DNA of 33,265 bases from contig JAGGZT010000057.1 in the NCBI GenBank assembly GCA_021161905.1, positions 1-33,265 on the forward strand. Direction: 5' to 3'. This DNA comes from Acidobacteriota bacterium. Lineage in GTDB: Bacteria > Acidobacteriota > B3-B38 > Guanabaribacteriales > JAGGZT01. The notes beneath the pieces are model-generated. The model was not told the origin of the DNA and ran no database searches. It saw nothing but the letters and a program-made list of their open reading frames with translations. Each line of letters starts with the position of its first letter. The first letter of the stretch is position 1. The position numbers and the translations under genes were made by a program. Positions 25,522 to 32,497 of the stretch are shown piece by piece.

Positions 25522-27453
25522 TTATCTTATGTAGCCTAAGGCACGGAGCCGTTCTATCATCTCCCGGTCAAACCGGGAACGGGCGGAGATGACTTTTTCT
25601 GGGCTTCTGGTGCCAAAGCTTCTCACCCACCTTAAGGGAAGCTCGGATAGGAAGCGGGGAGCTATAACTTCTTTAAGCACCCTCCCCTTCATTTCCTCGC
25701 TAACCGGGAAGCCAAGGAGGTAAAGGAGGGTGGGGGCGATATCGAACTCAGTGGCAGGCATTGCTCTTACTCCCTTTTTGACAACTGGTCCCTTGATCAG
25801 AAGAGCCCCCCGTCCCGATGAAAAAAGAGGAACAATGCGTCCAGGGTCGGCAACAATGACCACGATGACATCTGGAGGAAGAACGGAAACCATCTGACCA
25901 ATCTCGTCATCGAGAAAACGGTAATAAGCCTCGATCAAGGAAATCCTTTCGGCAAAGGTGGACAAATCACCACTCCCTCTGGAGAACACCACTCCCCGCA
26001 CAATATCAAGCCCAGGGAGGTAAAGGGCGAAGAAAAGAGGTTTCTCCTCTTGATAAAGCCTTGCCCCGACCGAAAGATAATAGCGATCTTCCCTCATTGC
26101 TTCCAAAACCACCGTTCGCTCCTTCCCGGAGAGGAAGAAAAGGGGAAATAAGCGAGTAAAGTCCTTACCCTCCTCATAAAAAAGTCTCTTAAGCTTGGGG
26201 AAAAGCTCCGCTGGAAATACCTCCTCCTCAAACCCTCCGCCAATCTTAAACTTAGGATAGGTTCTATCGGAGACGATAAAACCGGTGATGGGATAAGCGG
26301 GCCAAGAAGCCCACCAGTTGACCACTCCTACTGGGAGCTTTTTTTCTCCTATAATATCCCAGATCGCCTTCGTCTTCCTCATCCAAGCGGACACCGGCTC
26401 CTCAGCAGTCAACTTCACCCCGGGAAGAAGAGAATTTAACAGGGTATAAAGTTCCGGGAGCCCGATACCCCGTTGGAACGAGGTGCTAAGACCGGCGATC
26501 CTCTTCGCCCGAAACTCCCTTATCCCATGAGCCGATGGAGACATACCGGTAGAGATGGTGGTCCAGACCAGGGGAGGAATGCGTTCAGGAAAGGGAATAA
26601 GAGGAACCAATGAGCCCTCGTTCAAAAGGCGGGCAAAATTGGGGAGCTTCCCTTGTTTGATCAGCAACCGGAGATATCCTTCCTCCATCCCGTCTATGCC
26701 AATAACCGCCACCCGGTTCTTGGTAGGGATGATATTGAACTCCTCCCCTTTAGTGAAGGAAAGGGAGCGTTCACGAGATGTCAAGAACAGATACCCAAAG
26801 AAGAAAGCCGAAGCTAAAACCAAAACAACGAGATAACGGTAAAGGGTTCTACGCTCTCTTCCCTCAGGGGAGAGGGAGCTTTCCATCCGCCTGAGAACCG
26901 CCACACCGAGAAAGGAGACAAAACGCCCTAAGGCAAAACTAAAGAGGAGAATAAGCCCGAACACGAGGAGGACGAGGGGAAAAGACCTCATCCCGCCCAA
27001 AAAATACCCCCCCTCCCAGCGGAACCAAAGGGTAAGATAGATAAAGGAAAAGATGGAGAAAAAGAACCCCAACCGCCGGGGAATAATGAGAGGGTGAGCG
27101 AGCCTGCCTCGAAGGAGGAGGTAAAAACCAGCCACCAACAAACCGCCGAGGAATTCAAACAGGGCAAAGAGGATAAAGAATGAGACGACGAAATAGAAAG
27201 CAAGGACGAAGATATCTCGGGGATGAGAAAGAAGCTCTGGGTTGACGATCAGACTGAGTCCTGCCATCAACAAACCGATAATAAACCCTCCGATCGCAGC
27301 AACCCGTAGGCTTATCTTTAGATTGAATAAAATAAAGGAGGTCTTCGAGGTCAGGTCCTTGACAAAGTAGCGCTCAATCGGAGAATCGAGATACCCAAGC
27401 GAGCGGAGGAAGCCTCGGAGATCCTTCCCTTCTTTACCCCTTTTCCCCTCCAA
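25522..27453 (-). CDS. Membrane protein with a degenerate alkaline-phosphatase-superfamily domain
   Basis: The first 240 residues or so hold about six membrane helices. From about 250 on, the sequence follows type I phosphodiesterase/alkaline-phosphatase-fold proteins: AVIGIDGMEEG (Asp254), WTTISTGMSPSAHGIREF (near 297), NWWASWPAYPITGFIVSDR, and a late DIAPTLLYLLGFPVSEEMKG. Key catalytic positions have changed. The usual D-x-x-x-H is DIVRG (Asp483 kept, His lost), the usual SDHG is ADPG (Asp536 kept, His replaced by Pro537), the last metal His is absent before GALLIKGP, and Pro stands where the Ser/Thr nucleophile is expected before LVW. Activity is doubtful. The motif LRxLGY occurs near both termini. 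The start is a TTG with AAGGAGGGG upstream. It lies between HD-GYP and TPR genes. Confidence 0.85.
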   Translation of the reverse strand: MEGKRGKEGKDLRGFLRSLGYLDSPIERYFVKDLTSKTSFILFNLKISLRVAAIGGFIIGLLMAGLSLIVNPELLSHPRDIFVLAFYFVVSFFILFALFEFLGGLLVAGFYLLLRGRLAHPLIIPRRLGFFFSIFSFIYLTLWFRWEGGYFLGGMRSFPLVLLVFGLILLFSFALGRFVSFLGVAVLRRMESSLSPEGRERRTLYRYLVVLVLASAFFFGYLFLTSRERSLSFTKGEEFNIIPTKNRVAVIGIDGMEEGYLRLLIKQGKLPNFARLLNEGSLVPLIPFPERIPPLVWTTISTGMSPSAHGIREFRAKRIAGLSTSFQRGIGLPELYTLLNSLLPGVKLTAEEPVSAWMRKTKAIWDIIGEKKLPVGVVNWWASWPAYPITGFIVSDRTYPKFKIGGGFEEEVFPAELFPKLKRLFYEEGKDFTRLFPLFFLSGKERTVVLEAMREDRYYLSVGARLYQEEKPLFFALYLPGLDIVRGVVFSRGSGDLSTFAERISLIEAYYRFLDDEIGQMVSVLPPDVIVVIVADPGRIVPLFSSGRGALLIKGPVVKKGVRAMPATEFDIAPTLLYLLGFPVSEEMKGRVLKEVIAPRFLSELPLRWVRSFGTRSPEKVISARSRFDREMIERLRALGYIR

Positions 27454-27477
27454 GAAGAAAAACCCCTCCTTCCTCTC

Positions 27478-28791
27478 TTATTCTACAACTATCCCTGGCT
27501 GTTCCTCAAGGATAGAGAGGAAGGCGTTGACGATGTGAGGATCGAACTGGGTACCCGCATTGAGCTTGAGCTCCCTCTTCGCTACCTCAACCCCCTTATA
27601 GCTATAGGAATCCTTATTGGCGATGGCGTCGAATACTTCAGCAACGGCAATTATCCGAGAACCACGAGGGATTTGTACCCCTTTGAGTCCATCAGGATAG
27701 CCACTCCCATCGTAGCGCTCATGGTGATGTCTGATGAGAGGGGCGGTTTTCTTGAATAGAATGATCGGCGAAACCATCTTTTCCCCCACCACCGGATGCT
27801 CTTTTACCTTCTCCCTATCAACCACTGGCACTCGCGGGATCCTCATCATCCCGATATCGTGAAGAAGAGCGGCAAAGTAGATCAACTTTCTCTCCTCATC
27901 GCCTAAATTCAGCTTCCTGGCGATCAGAGTGGAATATTTGGCTACATTGCGCAGATGGTTCCGCCAACTAACTGCCTGCTCCGAAGCGGTTACGATAAGC
28001 TCGGTGCCATAAGTAAAGTAGTTTTGTTGTGCTTCGTAAAGCTCAGCGTTCTTTATCGATATCGCCGCTTGCCCTGCCAAGCTTTCAAGCATCTCCAGAT
28101 CATCAGGGGCAAACTTCCCCTCCTCTTTATTGAGAAGCTCTATCACCCCAATAACCTTTCCCTGAAAGAGAATGGGGGCAGCGATAGCAGAACGGGTCTT
28201 AAATCCGGTTATCTCGTCGAAACTGGGATCGAACCTGGTATCGGTGGTCACATCGTTCACTATCAGGGGCTCTCCATGAAGCCCCACCCAACCAGCGATC
28301 CCCTGTCCCAATCGAAGGGCAAGCCCTTGGATCCTCTTCCCCTCTTCACCAGTTGCCACCTTGAAGAGCAGGTTTTCGCCCTCAGGATCAAGGAAGAAGA
28401 TAGTACCCGCCTCGGCACCTACAATGGCAGTAGCTGCCCGCACGATCCGCTCGAGCACCACATCTAAATGATAGGCAAGGGCTAAGGACTGGGAGACGGA
28501 AAGAAGCGCCGATACCCGAGTGGCATAATCGGAAAGTCGCGAGATAGCCCCTCTTATATCTCTAAGGAGAATGATATACCCCAATACCGAAAGGAAGGTA
28601 AGAAGAACCGCCGCCGCCGGGATGCCAATATATATCATACCCCGTTCCTCAGGTGGGAGGGCGGGATATACATAAGCCACCACCACATAGGCGAGCCCAG
28701 CCAAAGGAAGGACGGAGATCAGAAAATAGATGAGCTTGAATCGATATTCCGGACTATATCCGGAAATAGAAAGACCACCCCTTTTCCCCAT
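27478..28791 (-). CDS. Membrane GAF and HD-GYP domain protein, putative cyclic-di-GMP phosphodiesterase
   Basis: This 437-residue protein has two N-terminal membrane helices (about 18-40 and 52-76), a GAF domain (about 100-245, with GIAGWVGLHGEPLIVNDVTT and IGVIELLNKE), and a C-terminal HD-GYP domain (about 270-425). The catalytic HD pair is His311-Asp312 in ALLHDIGMMRIP, followed by HPVVGEKM, HHHERYDGSGYPDGLKG (near 353-369), and the RIIAVAEVFDAI segment. All signature residues look present, so hydrolysis of c-di-GMP or a related cyclic dinucleotide is expected; actual substrate is inferred. It is the first gene of a minus-strand operon with its own promoter and ends 24 bases before the alkaline-phosphatase-fold gene. 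Confidence 0.94.
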   Translation of the reverse strand: MGKRGGLSISGYSPEYRFKLIYFLISVLPLAGLAYVVVAYVYPALPPEERGMIYIGIPAAAVLLTFLSVLGYIILLRDIRGAISRLSDYATRVSALLSVSQSLALAYHLDVVLERIVRAATAIVGAEAGTIFFLDPEGENLLFKVATGEEGKRIQGLALRLGQGIAGWVGLHGEPLIVNDVTTDTRFDPSFDEITGFKTRSAIAAPILFQGKVIGVIELLNKEEGKFAPDDLEMLESLAGQAAISIKNAELYEAQQNYFTYGTELIVTASEQAVSWRNHLRNVAKYSTLIARKLNLGDEERKLIYFAALLHDIGMMRIPRVPVVDREKVKEHPVVGEKMVSPIILFKKTAPLIRHHHERYDGSGYPDGLKGVQIPRGSRIIAVAEVFDAIANKDSYSYKGVEVAKRELKLNAGTQFDPHIVNAFLSILEEQPGIVVE

Positions 28792-28806
28792 CAGTTTCTC
28801 CCTAAG

Positions 28807-28821
28807 ATAAACTAAGTTTAT
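28807..28821. promoter_or_regulatory. Perfect 7-1-7 palindrome at the HD-GYP transcription start
   Basis: ATAAACT-A-AGTTTAT is a perfect 15-base dyad located just downstream of, and touching, the -10 box of the HD-GYP promoter. Its centre (28814) falls about where transcription should begin. This is the classic position for a repressor operator. I do not recognise the consensus. Confidence 0.5.
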
Positions 28822-28848
28822 TATATATCAAATAGAGCAAAAATTCAA
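28820..28848 (-). promoter_or_regulatory. Sigma-70 promoter of the HD-GYP operon
   Basis: Minus-strand -35 TTGAAT (28843-28848), 17-base spacer and consensus -10 TATAAT (28820-28825). The start codon is at 28791 with a GGGAG ribosome binding site. It is the best promoter in the window and likely drives HD-GYP, the phosphatase-fold protein, TPR, LolB-like and ispE genes. Confidence 0.7.
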
Positions 28849-28855
28849 GAAAGTT

Positions 28856-28878
28856 CTTTGATTTCGGAGGTATCAAAG
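28856..28878 (-). terminator. Weak hairpin terminator candidate after the polyprenyl synthase gene
   Basis: CTTTGAT (28856-28862) and ATCAAAG (28872-28878) form a 7-pair stem with a 9-base loop, directly after the TAG stop at 28880. On the minus strand it is followed by AACTTTCTT, only a broken T-run, and the stem is A/T-rich. It may separate the synthase from the HD-GYP promoter. Confidence 0.4.
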
Positions 28879-28879
28879 C

Positions 28880-29764
28880 CTATCGCTGGCGGGATTCTAT
28901 ATAACGGGCAAGGTCAAGAAGAACCTCTGCCTTTTTGCCGAAAAAGGAAAGGGCGGTTACCGCTGCCTCAATAAGCTCATGGACTATCTTCCTCGCCTCA
29001 GAAAGCCCGCAGTAGGAAACAAAGGTGAGCTTCCCCTTATCCTTTCTCAGATCCTTTCCCACCTCTCCTTCCTCCCCTACAACATCGAGAATATCATCGG
29101 TTATCTGAAAGGCGAGGCCAAGGTTCTTGGCATAGGCGGAACAGGCGGAAAGCTCCACCGCATTTGCCCCAGAAAGAACCGCTCCTGCCTCAGCAGCAAA
29201 GATGAACAGGGAACCGGTCTTATGGCTATGGATGTACTCCAGGGTGGTAAGATCGAGCTCCTCCTCGTTCACCTTGAGATCGACCACCTGTCCCCCAATT
29301 ATCCCCTTGGTGCTTATCGCCTGAGATAGCCTCTTCCCCAGCTCAATGATGAGCTTTCCCCTCACCTTGGCGAGTTCCTTCATCCGGAATATGATGTAGT
29401 AAGCCTGGTTCAAGAGAGCTATCGCCGCTAAAATAGCTATATCCTCACCAAATATAAGGTGGGCGGTGGGCTTCCCCCGGCGGGTCCTGGCGTCATCCAT
29501 CGAGGGAAGATCATCGAGGATAAGGGAACAGGTGTGGATCATCTCGATGGCACAGGCTACGGGGATCACCCTCTCCAGCTCCCCCCCGAGCATCTCCGCC
29601 ACCGCCAAGGAAAGGATAGGGCGAAGTCTCTTCCCAGGAAGGAAGAGGGTATAACGCATCGCCTCATGGATCACCGGGGGATACTCCTCCTCCTTGGGAA
29701 GAAGGGTAGTCAATCTCCTCTCTATCAGTCTCTTTTTCTCCTCGAGGTAGTCCTTCAAATCCAT
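28880..29764 (-). CDS. ispA: Polyprenyl (farnesyl/geranylgeranyl) diphosphate synthase
   Basis: This trans-prenyltransferase condenses IPP with allylic diphosphates. Visible signatures are GKRLRP, the first aspartate-rich motif LILDDLPSMDD (Asp84, Asp85, Asp90) with the two-residue insertion of bacterial FPP synthases, ARTRRGKPTAH, the HKTGSL and GGQVVDL blocks, and the second motif FQITDDILD. The residues just before the first motif are Thr-Cys-Ser, with no bulky aromatic stopper, so the product could be C15 or C20. A GTG at 29791 would extend the protein by nine residues. ATG 29762-29764, giving MDLKDYLEEKKRLIE, matches the family N-terminus and was chosen (294 residues). It is divergent from fur. 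Confidence 0.92.
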   Translation of the reverse strand: MDLKDYLEEKKRLIERRLTTLLPKEEEYPPVIHEAMRYTLFLPGKRLRPILSLAVAEMLGGELERVIPVACAIEMIHTCSLILDDLPSMDDARTRRGKPTAHLIFGEDIAILAAIALLNQAYYIIFRMKELAKVRGKLIIELGKRLSQAISTKGIIGGQVVDLKVNEEELDLTTLEYIHSHKTGSLFIFAAEAGAVLSGANAVELSACSAYAKNLGLAFQITDDILDVVGEEGEVGKDLRKDKGKLTFVSYCGLSEARKIVHELIEAAVTALSFFGKKAEVLLDLARYIESRQR

Positions 29765-29826
29765 TTCTTCTAAAGAATAACACAGATCCACGCTCTCCTC
29801 AATTGTGATACCTTTTAAAATAATGG

Positions 29827-29855
29827 TTGATTTTCTCTCCTCACCAATTTAGAAT
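29827..29855 (+). promoter_or_regulatory. Sigma-70 promoter of the fur-feoB operon
   Basis: -35 TTGATT (29827-29832), a 17-base spacer, and -10 TAGAAT (29850-29855) precede fur, whose ATG is at 29885 with a GGAG ribosome binding site. The Fur-box-like dyad begins on the last base of the -10. Confidence 0.6.
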
Positions 29856-29869
29856 GAGATTGAGTCTCA
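29855..29869. promoter_or_regulatory. Fur-box-like 7-1-7 operator
   Basis: TGAGATT-G-AGTCTCA is a 7-1-7 dyad with one mismatch, close to the classic TGATAAT-N-ATTATCA Fur box. Shifted by four bases it also contains a perfect 6-1-6 dyad, ATTGAG-T-CTCAAT (29859-29871). It overlaps the -10 and expected start of the fur promoter, so iron-dependent autorepression of the fur-feo operon is the simple reading. The divergent polyprenyl synthase could also be affected. Confidence 0.6.
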
Positions 29870-29884
29870 ATTTGACGGAGAGAG

Positions 29885-30337
29885 ATGGTGAGAAAAGAAG
29901 AGAAAGAAGAATGCCAAAAGATGTTCAGAAATTTCCTAGCCGCAAGGGGTCTAAAGATAACCCGGGAGAGGGAGAGGATCCTTTGTCAAGTGATGGAGAA
30001 AGAGGGCCACTTCCAGGTGGAAGAGCTCGCCATCGAGATGAGAGCAAAAAAGAACCCGGTCTCCCGGGCTACTATTTACCGAACACTGGAGCTCCTTACC
30101 GAAGCGGGGATACTGCGGAAAATAATTGCTGAGGGGGGAGCACAGTTCGAACTTGGCTACGGGAAGGGTTATCATGGGCATCTCATCTGCCTCTCTTGCG
30201 GCAGGATAATAGAATTCTCTCTGGAAGAACTCTCAAAGCTGGAAGAAAAAGTGGTAAAGAAAAACAGGTTCTTACCGAAAAGCAGAAACCTACTCATCTT
30301 CGGATATTGCCAAACTTGCCAGAGGAAAGGTCGGTAA
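29885..30337 (+). CDS. fur: Fur-family metal-responsive regulator
   Basis: This 150-residue repressor has an N-terminal winged helix (ITRERERILCQVMEKEGHFQVEEL and recognition region VSRATIYRTLELLTEAGIL) and a C-terminal metal-binding dimerisation domain with HGHLICLSCGRIIEF and a second CxxC pair, GYCQTC, which together form the structural zinc site. The linkage to feoB and the Fur-box-like site in its own promoter favour an iron-sensing Fur over PerR or Zur, though sequence alone does not prove it. The stop TAA overlaps the feoB start as TAATG. Confidence 0.93.
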   Translation: MVRKEEKEECQKMFRNFLAARGLKITRERERILCQVMEKEGHFQVEELAIEMRAKKNPVSRATIYRTLELLTEAGILRKIIAEGGAQFELGYGKGYHGHLICLSCGRIIEFSLEELSKLEEKVVKKNRFLPKSRNLLIFGYCQTCQRKGR

Positions 30338-32295
30338 TGCACAGGAGAAGAAGAGGGGAAAAAGGAAGGAGGCTCATCCTGGTGGGAAACCCCAATGTGG
30401 GGAAGAGTGTCATCTTTTCCCATTTCACTGGAAGGTATGCCACCGTCTCCAACTACCCAGGCACTACCGTGGAGATATGCTCGGGGGAGATGAGGCTTAG
30501 GGGTGAGGATTACTCGGTTATCGATACCCCTGGGGTTAACAGCCTCATCCCCTCTTCTGAGGACGAACGGGTGACTCGAGATCTCCTATTGGCTGAAGGG
30601 AGGAAGGCAAGGATCATCCAGGTAGCTGACGCCAAAAACCTGAGGCGAGCTTTATTTCTATCGCTTCAGCTCGCCGAGATGGGGCTCTCCTTCATCCTCG
30701 ACCTCAATATGGAGGATGAAGCCAATGCTCGTGGGGTAAAGATCGACCGGGATAAGCTTGCTCGGATACTGGGGGTCCCCATAATAACCACTATTGCCCC
30801 AAGAGGAAAGGGAGTGGTCAAGTTAAAGGAACAGATAGGCAAAGAAAGCAAACCCAAGATCACCTTCCGTTATAGCCCCCTGATCGAAGAGGGGATAAGG
30901 AGAATAACCGCCATTCTCCCTTCCCTCCCTATATCCCGCAGGGCACTTGCCCTGATGATCCTCGCTGGGGACAGAAGCCTCATTCCCTTTCTCAGGCGTT
31001 ACCTGCCTCCGACTACTATCGCTAAACTGGAACGAATAAGATTCAACCTCCAAAACCATTTCCCTGCCCCCCTCCATGTGGTCATCAATCGGGAACGCCT
31101 TCTCTTCGTCGATAGGATAATAGACCAGGTGTTGATAAAAGAAAAAAGGAAGGAGCCATCCACCTTTCTAAAAAGGTTGGAAGACCTCTCAATGCGTCCC
31201 TTCCCCGGCATCCCCATCTTAGTGGGGGTTTTATTCCTTGTTTATGAGTTTGTAGGGGTTTTAGGAGCAGGCATTGTCGCCGATTTTATGGAGAAAACCT
31301 TATTTGGCAGTTGGATAAACCCTGCCTTAGCATCGTTCATATCGAAGCTAACCAGCAACAAATTCGTCTATGGAATGCTGGTGGGAAAATATGGGATGCT
31401 CACTATGGCACTTACCTACGCCTTTGGGGTAATTCTTCCCGTTATCACCTTCTTTTTCCTCACCTTCGCCATTCTTGAGGATTCAGGATATCTCCCTCGG
31501 ATGGCGGTGATGAGCAACCGGGTATTTCGCTGGATGGGGCTGAACGGCAAGGCGGTCCTTCCTCTGATCCTGGGGCTCGGCTGTGATACGATGGCGACCA
31601 TAACTGCTCGCACCCTCGATACAAAAAGAGAGAGGATAATCGTCACCTTCCTCCTTGCTCTGGGGATACCCTGTTCCGCTCAGCTTGGAGTAATAATGGC
31701 GCTCATTGCCCCGCTTCCTCCCTCTATATTCCTCATCTGGTTTTTCGTCGTCCTTTTAGTGATCTTCACCGCCGGCTTTTTAGCCAACAAGCTACTTCCA
31801 GGGGAACCATCCGATTTCATAATGGAACTTCCCCCGATGAGGGTCCCCTTTTTGAGAAATATAGGGGTAAAGACTTTCGCTCGGATCGAGTGGTACCTGA
31901 AGGAGGTGGTTCCCATCTTCATCATCGCCACCTTCTTCCTTTTCATTCTCGATCAACTAAAGATCCTTCCCGTTATCGAGCGGATCGCCACCCCGCTTAC
32001 CGTGAGCTGGCTTCATCTCCCCCCAGAGACGGCAAAGGCGTTCATTATGGGCTTCTTCAGGCGCGATTACGGAGCAGCGGGACTTTTTTCTCTCGCTTCA
32101 GAGGGGCTCTTATCAAACCGCCAGATCCTGGTAAGCATCATCACCATAACCCTATTTGTCCCTTGTATTGCCAACTTCCTCATCATCATCAAAGAACGGG
32201 GGATAAAGACCGCTCTCGCTGTGCTTGGATTGGTGATCCCCATCGCCTTCCTCGTTGGAGGAGTGGTGGAAAGGATACTCTCCATCTTAGGGTAA
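30337..32295 (+). CDS. feoB: FeoB ferrous iron transporter
   Basis: FeoB takes up Fe(II) across the inner membrane. The N-terminal G domain shows G1 GNPNVGKS (17-24), G2 YPGTTVE (Thr43-Thr44), G3 DTPG (63-66) and G4 NMED (124-127). A helical GDI-like region and a membrane part with two gate repeats follow. The gates read GLGCDTMATITARTL and GFFRRDYGAAGLF, a subfamily variant of the usual GFGCNVPAI and GxxxxE motifs. The open frame extends upstream to 30196, but that part lies inside fur. The ATG at 30337 overlaps the fur stop and puts G1 at the normal position, giving 652 residues. Co-transcription with fur and the DtxR/FeoA gene supports iron transport. Confidence 0.96.
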   Translation: MHRRRRGEKGRRLILVGNPNVGKSVIFSHFTGRYATVSNYPGTTVEICSGEMRLRGEDYSVIDTPGVNSLIPSSEDERVTRDLLLAEGRKARIIQVADAKNLRRALFLSLQLAEMGLSFILDLNMEDEANARGVKIDRDKLARILGVPIITTIAPRGKGVVKLKEQIGKESKPKITFRYSPLIEEGIRRITAILPSLPISRRALALMILAGDRSLIPFLRRYLPPTTIAKLERIRFNLQNHFPAPLHVVINRERLLFVDRIIDQVLIKEKRKEPSTFLKRLEDLSMRPFPGIPILVGVLFLVYEFVGVLGAGIVADFMEKTLFGSWINPALASFISKLTSNKFVYGMLVGKYGMLTMALTYAFGVILPVITFFFLTFAILEDSGYLPRMAVMSNRVFRWMGLNGKAVLPLILGLGCDTMATITARTLDTKRERIIVTFLLALGIPCSAQLGVIMALIAPLPPSIFLIWFFVVLLVIFTAGFLANKLLPGEPSDFIMELPPMRVPFLRNIGVKTFARIEWYLKEVVPIFIIATFFLFILDQLKILPVIERIATPLTVSWLHLPPETAKAFIMGFFRRDYGAAGLFSLASEGLLSNRQILVSIITITLFVPCIANFLIIIKERGIKTALAVLGLVIPIAFLVGGVVERILSILG

Positions 32296-32299
32296 TGTT

Positions 32300-32497
32300 A
32301 TGAGCGATAAAGACAAGAAGTTGATTAGATGCCCCCTTTGTGGATATCGGTTCAAACCGGAAGAGACGGGCTGTTCCTCCTGTCCCTTTGCTGGGAAATG
32401 CAAGCTTATCCTCTGTCCTAACTGCGGATATCACTTCCCTTTGGGCTCAAAACTTGCTAAGCTTTTCAGAATTAAGGAGAAGAATGAAAATGACTGA
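32300..32497 (+). CDS. Small seven-cysteine protein of the feo operon
   Basis: This 65-residue soluble protein contains two CPxCGY knuckles (Cys11-Cys14 and Cys39-Cys42) around a central CxxC-x5-C cluster (Cys25, Cys28, Cys34). The outer knuckles look like a zinc ribbon or rubredoxin-like metal site. The middle cysteines could bind another metal or an iron-sulfur cluster. It starts four bases after feoB and overlaps the DtxR/FeoA gene by eight bases, so a role in iron handling or FeoB function is inferred from context only. It is not the membrane-anchored FeoB-associated Cys-rich protein family, which has a transmembrane helix. The ribosome binding site is weak. Confidence 0.8.
   Translation: MSDKDKKLIRCPLCGYRFKPEETGCSSCPFAGKCKLILCPNCGYHFPLGSKLAKLFRIKEKNEND

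Noticed and set aside
28880-29791. GTG start at 29791 for the polyprenyl synthase
   Set aside because: The purine-rich site is only about three bases from it, and the extra nine residues are not in the family; ATG at 29764 fits better.
30196-30336. Possible 47-residue N-terminal extension of FeoB
   Set aside because: The extension lies within fur in another frame, is unlike FeoB, and the TAATG overlap at 30335-30339 gives a natural start.
32340-32489. Possible 50-residue N-terminal extension of the DtxR/FeoA protein
   Set aside because: It reads through the cysteine-rich gene in another frame and does not resemble DtxR; the ribosome binding site points to 32490.
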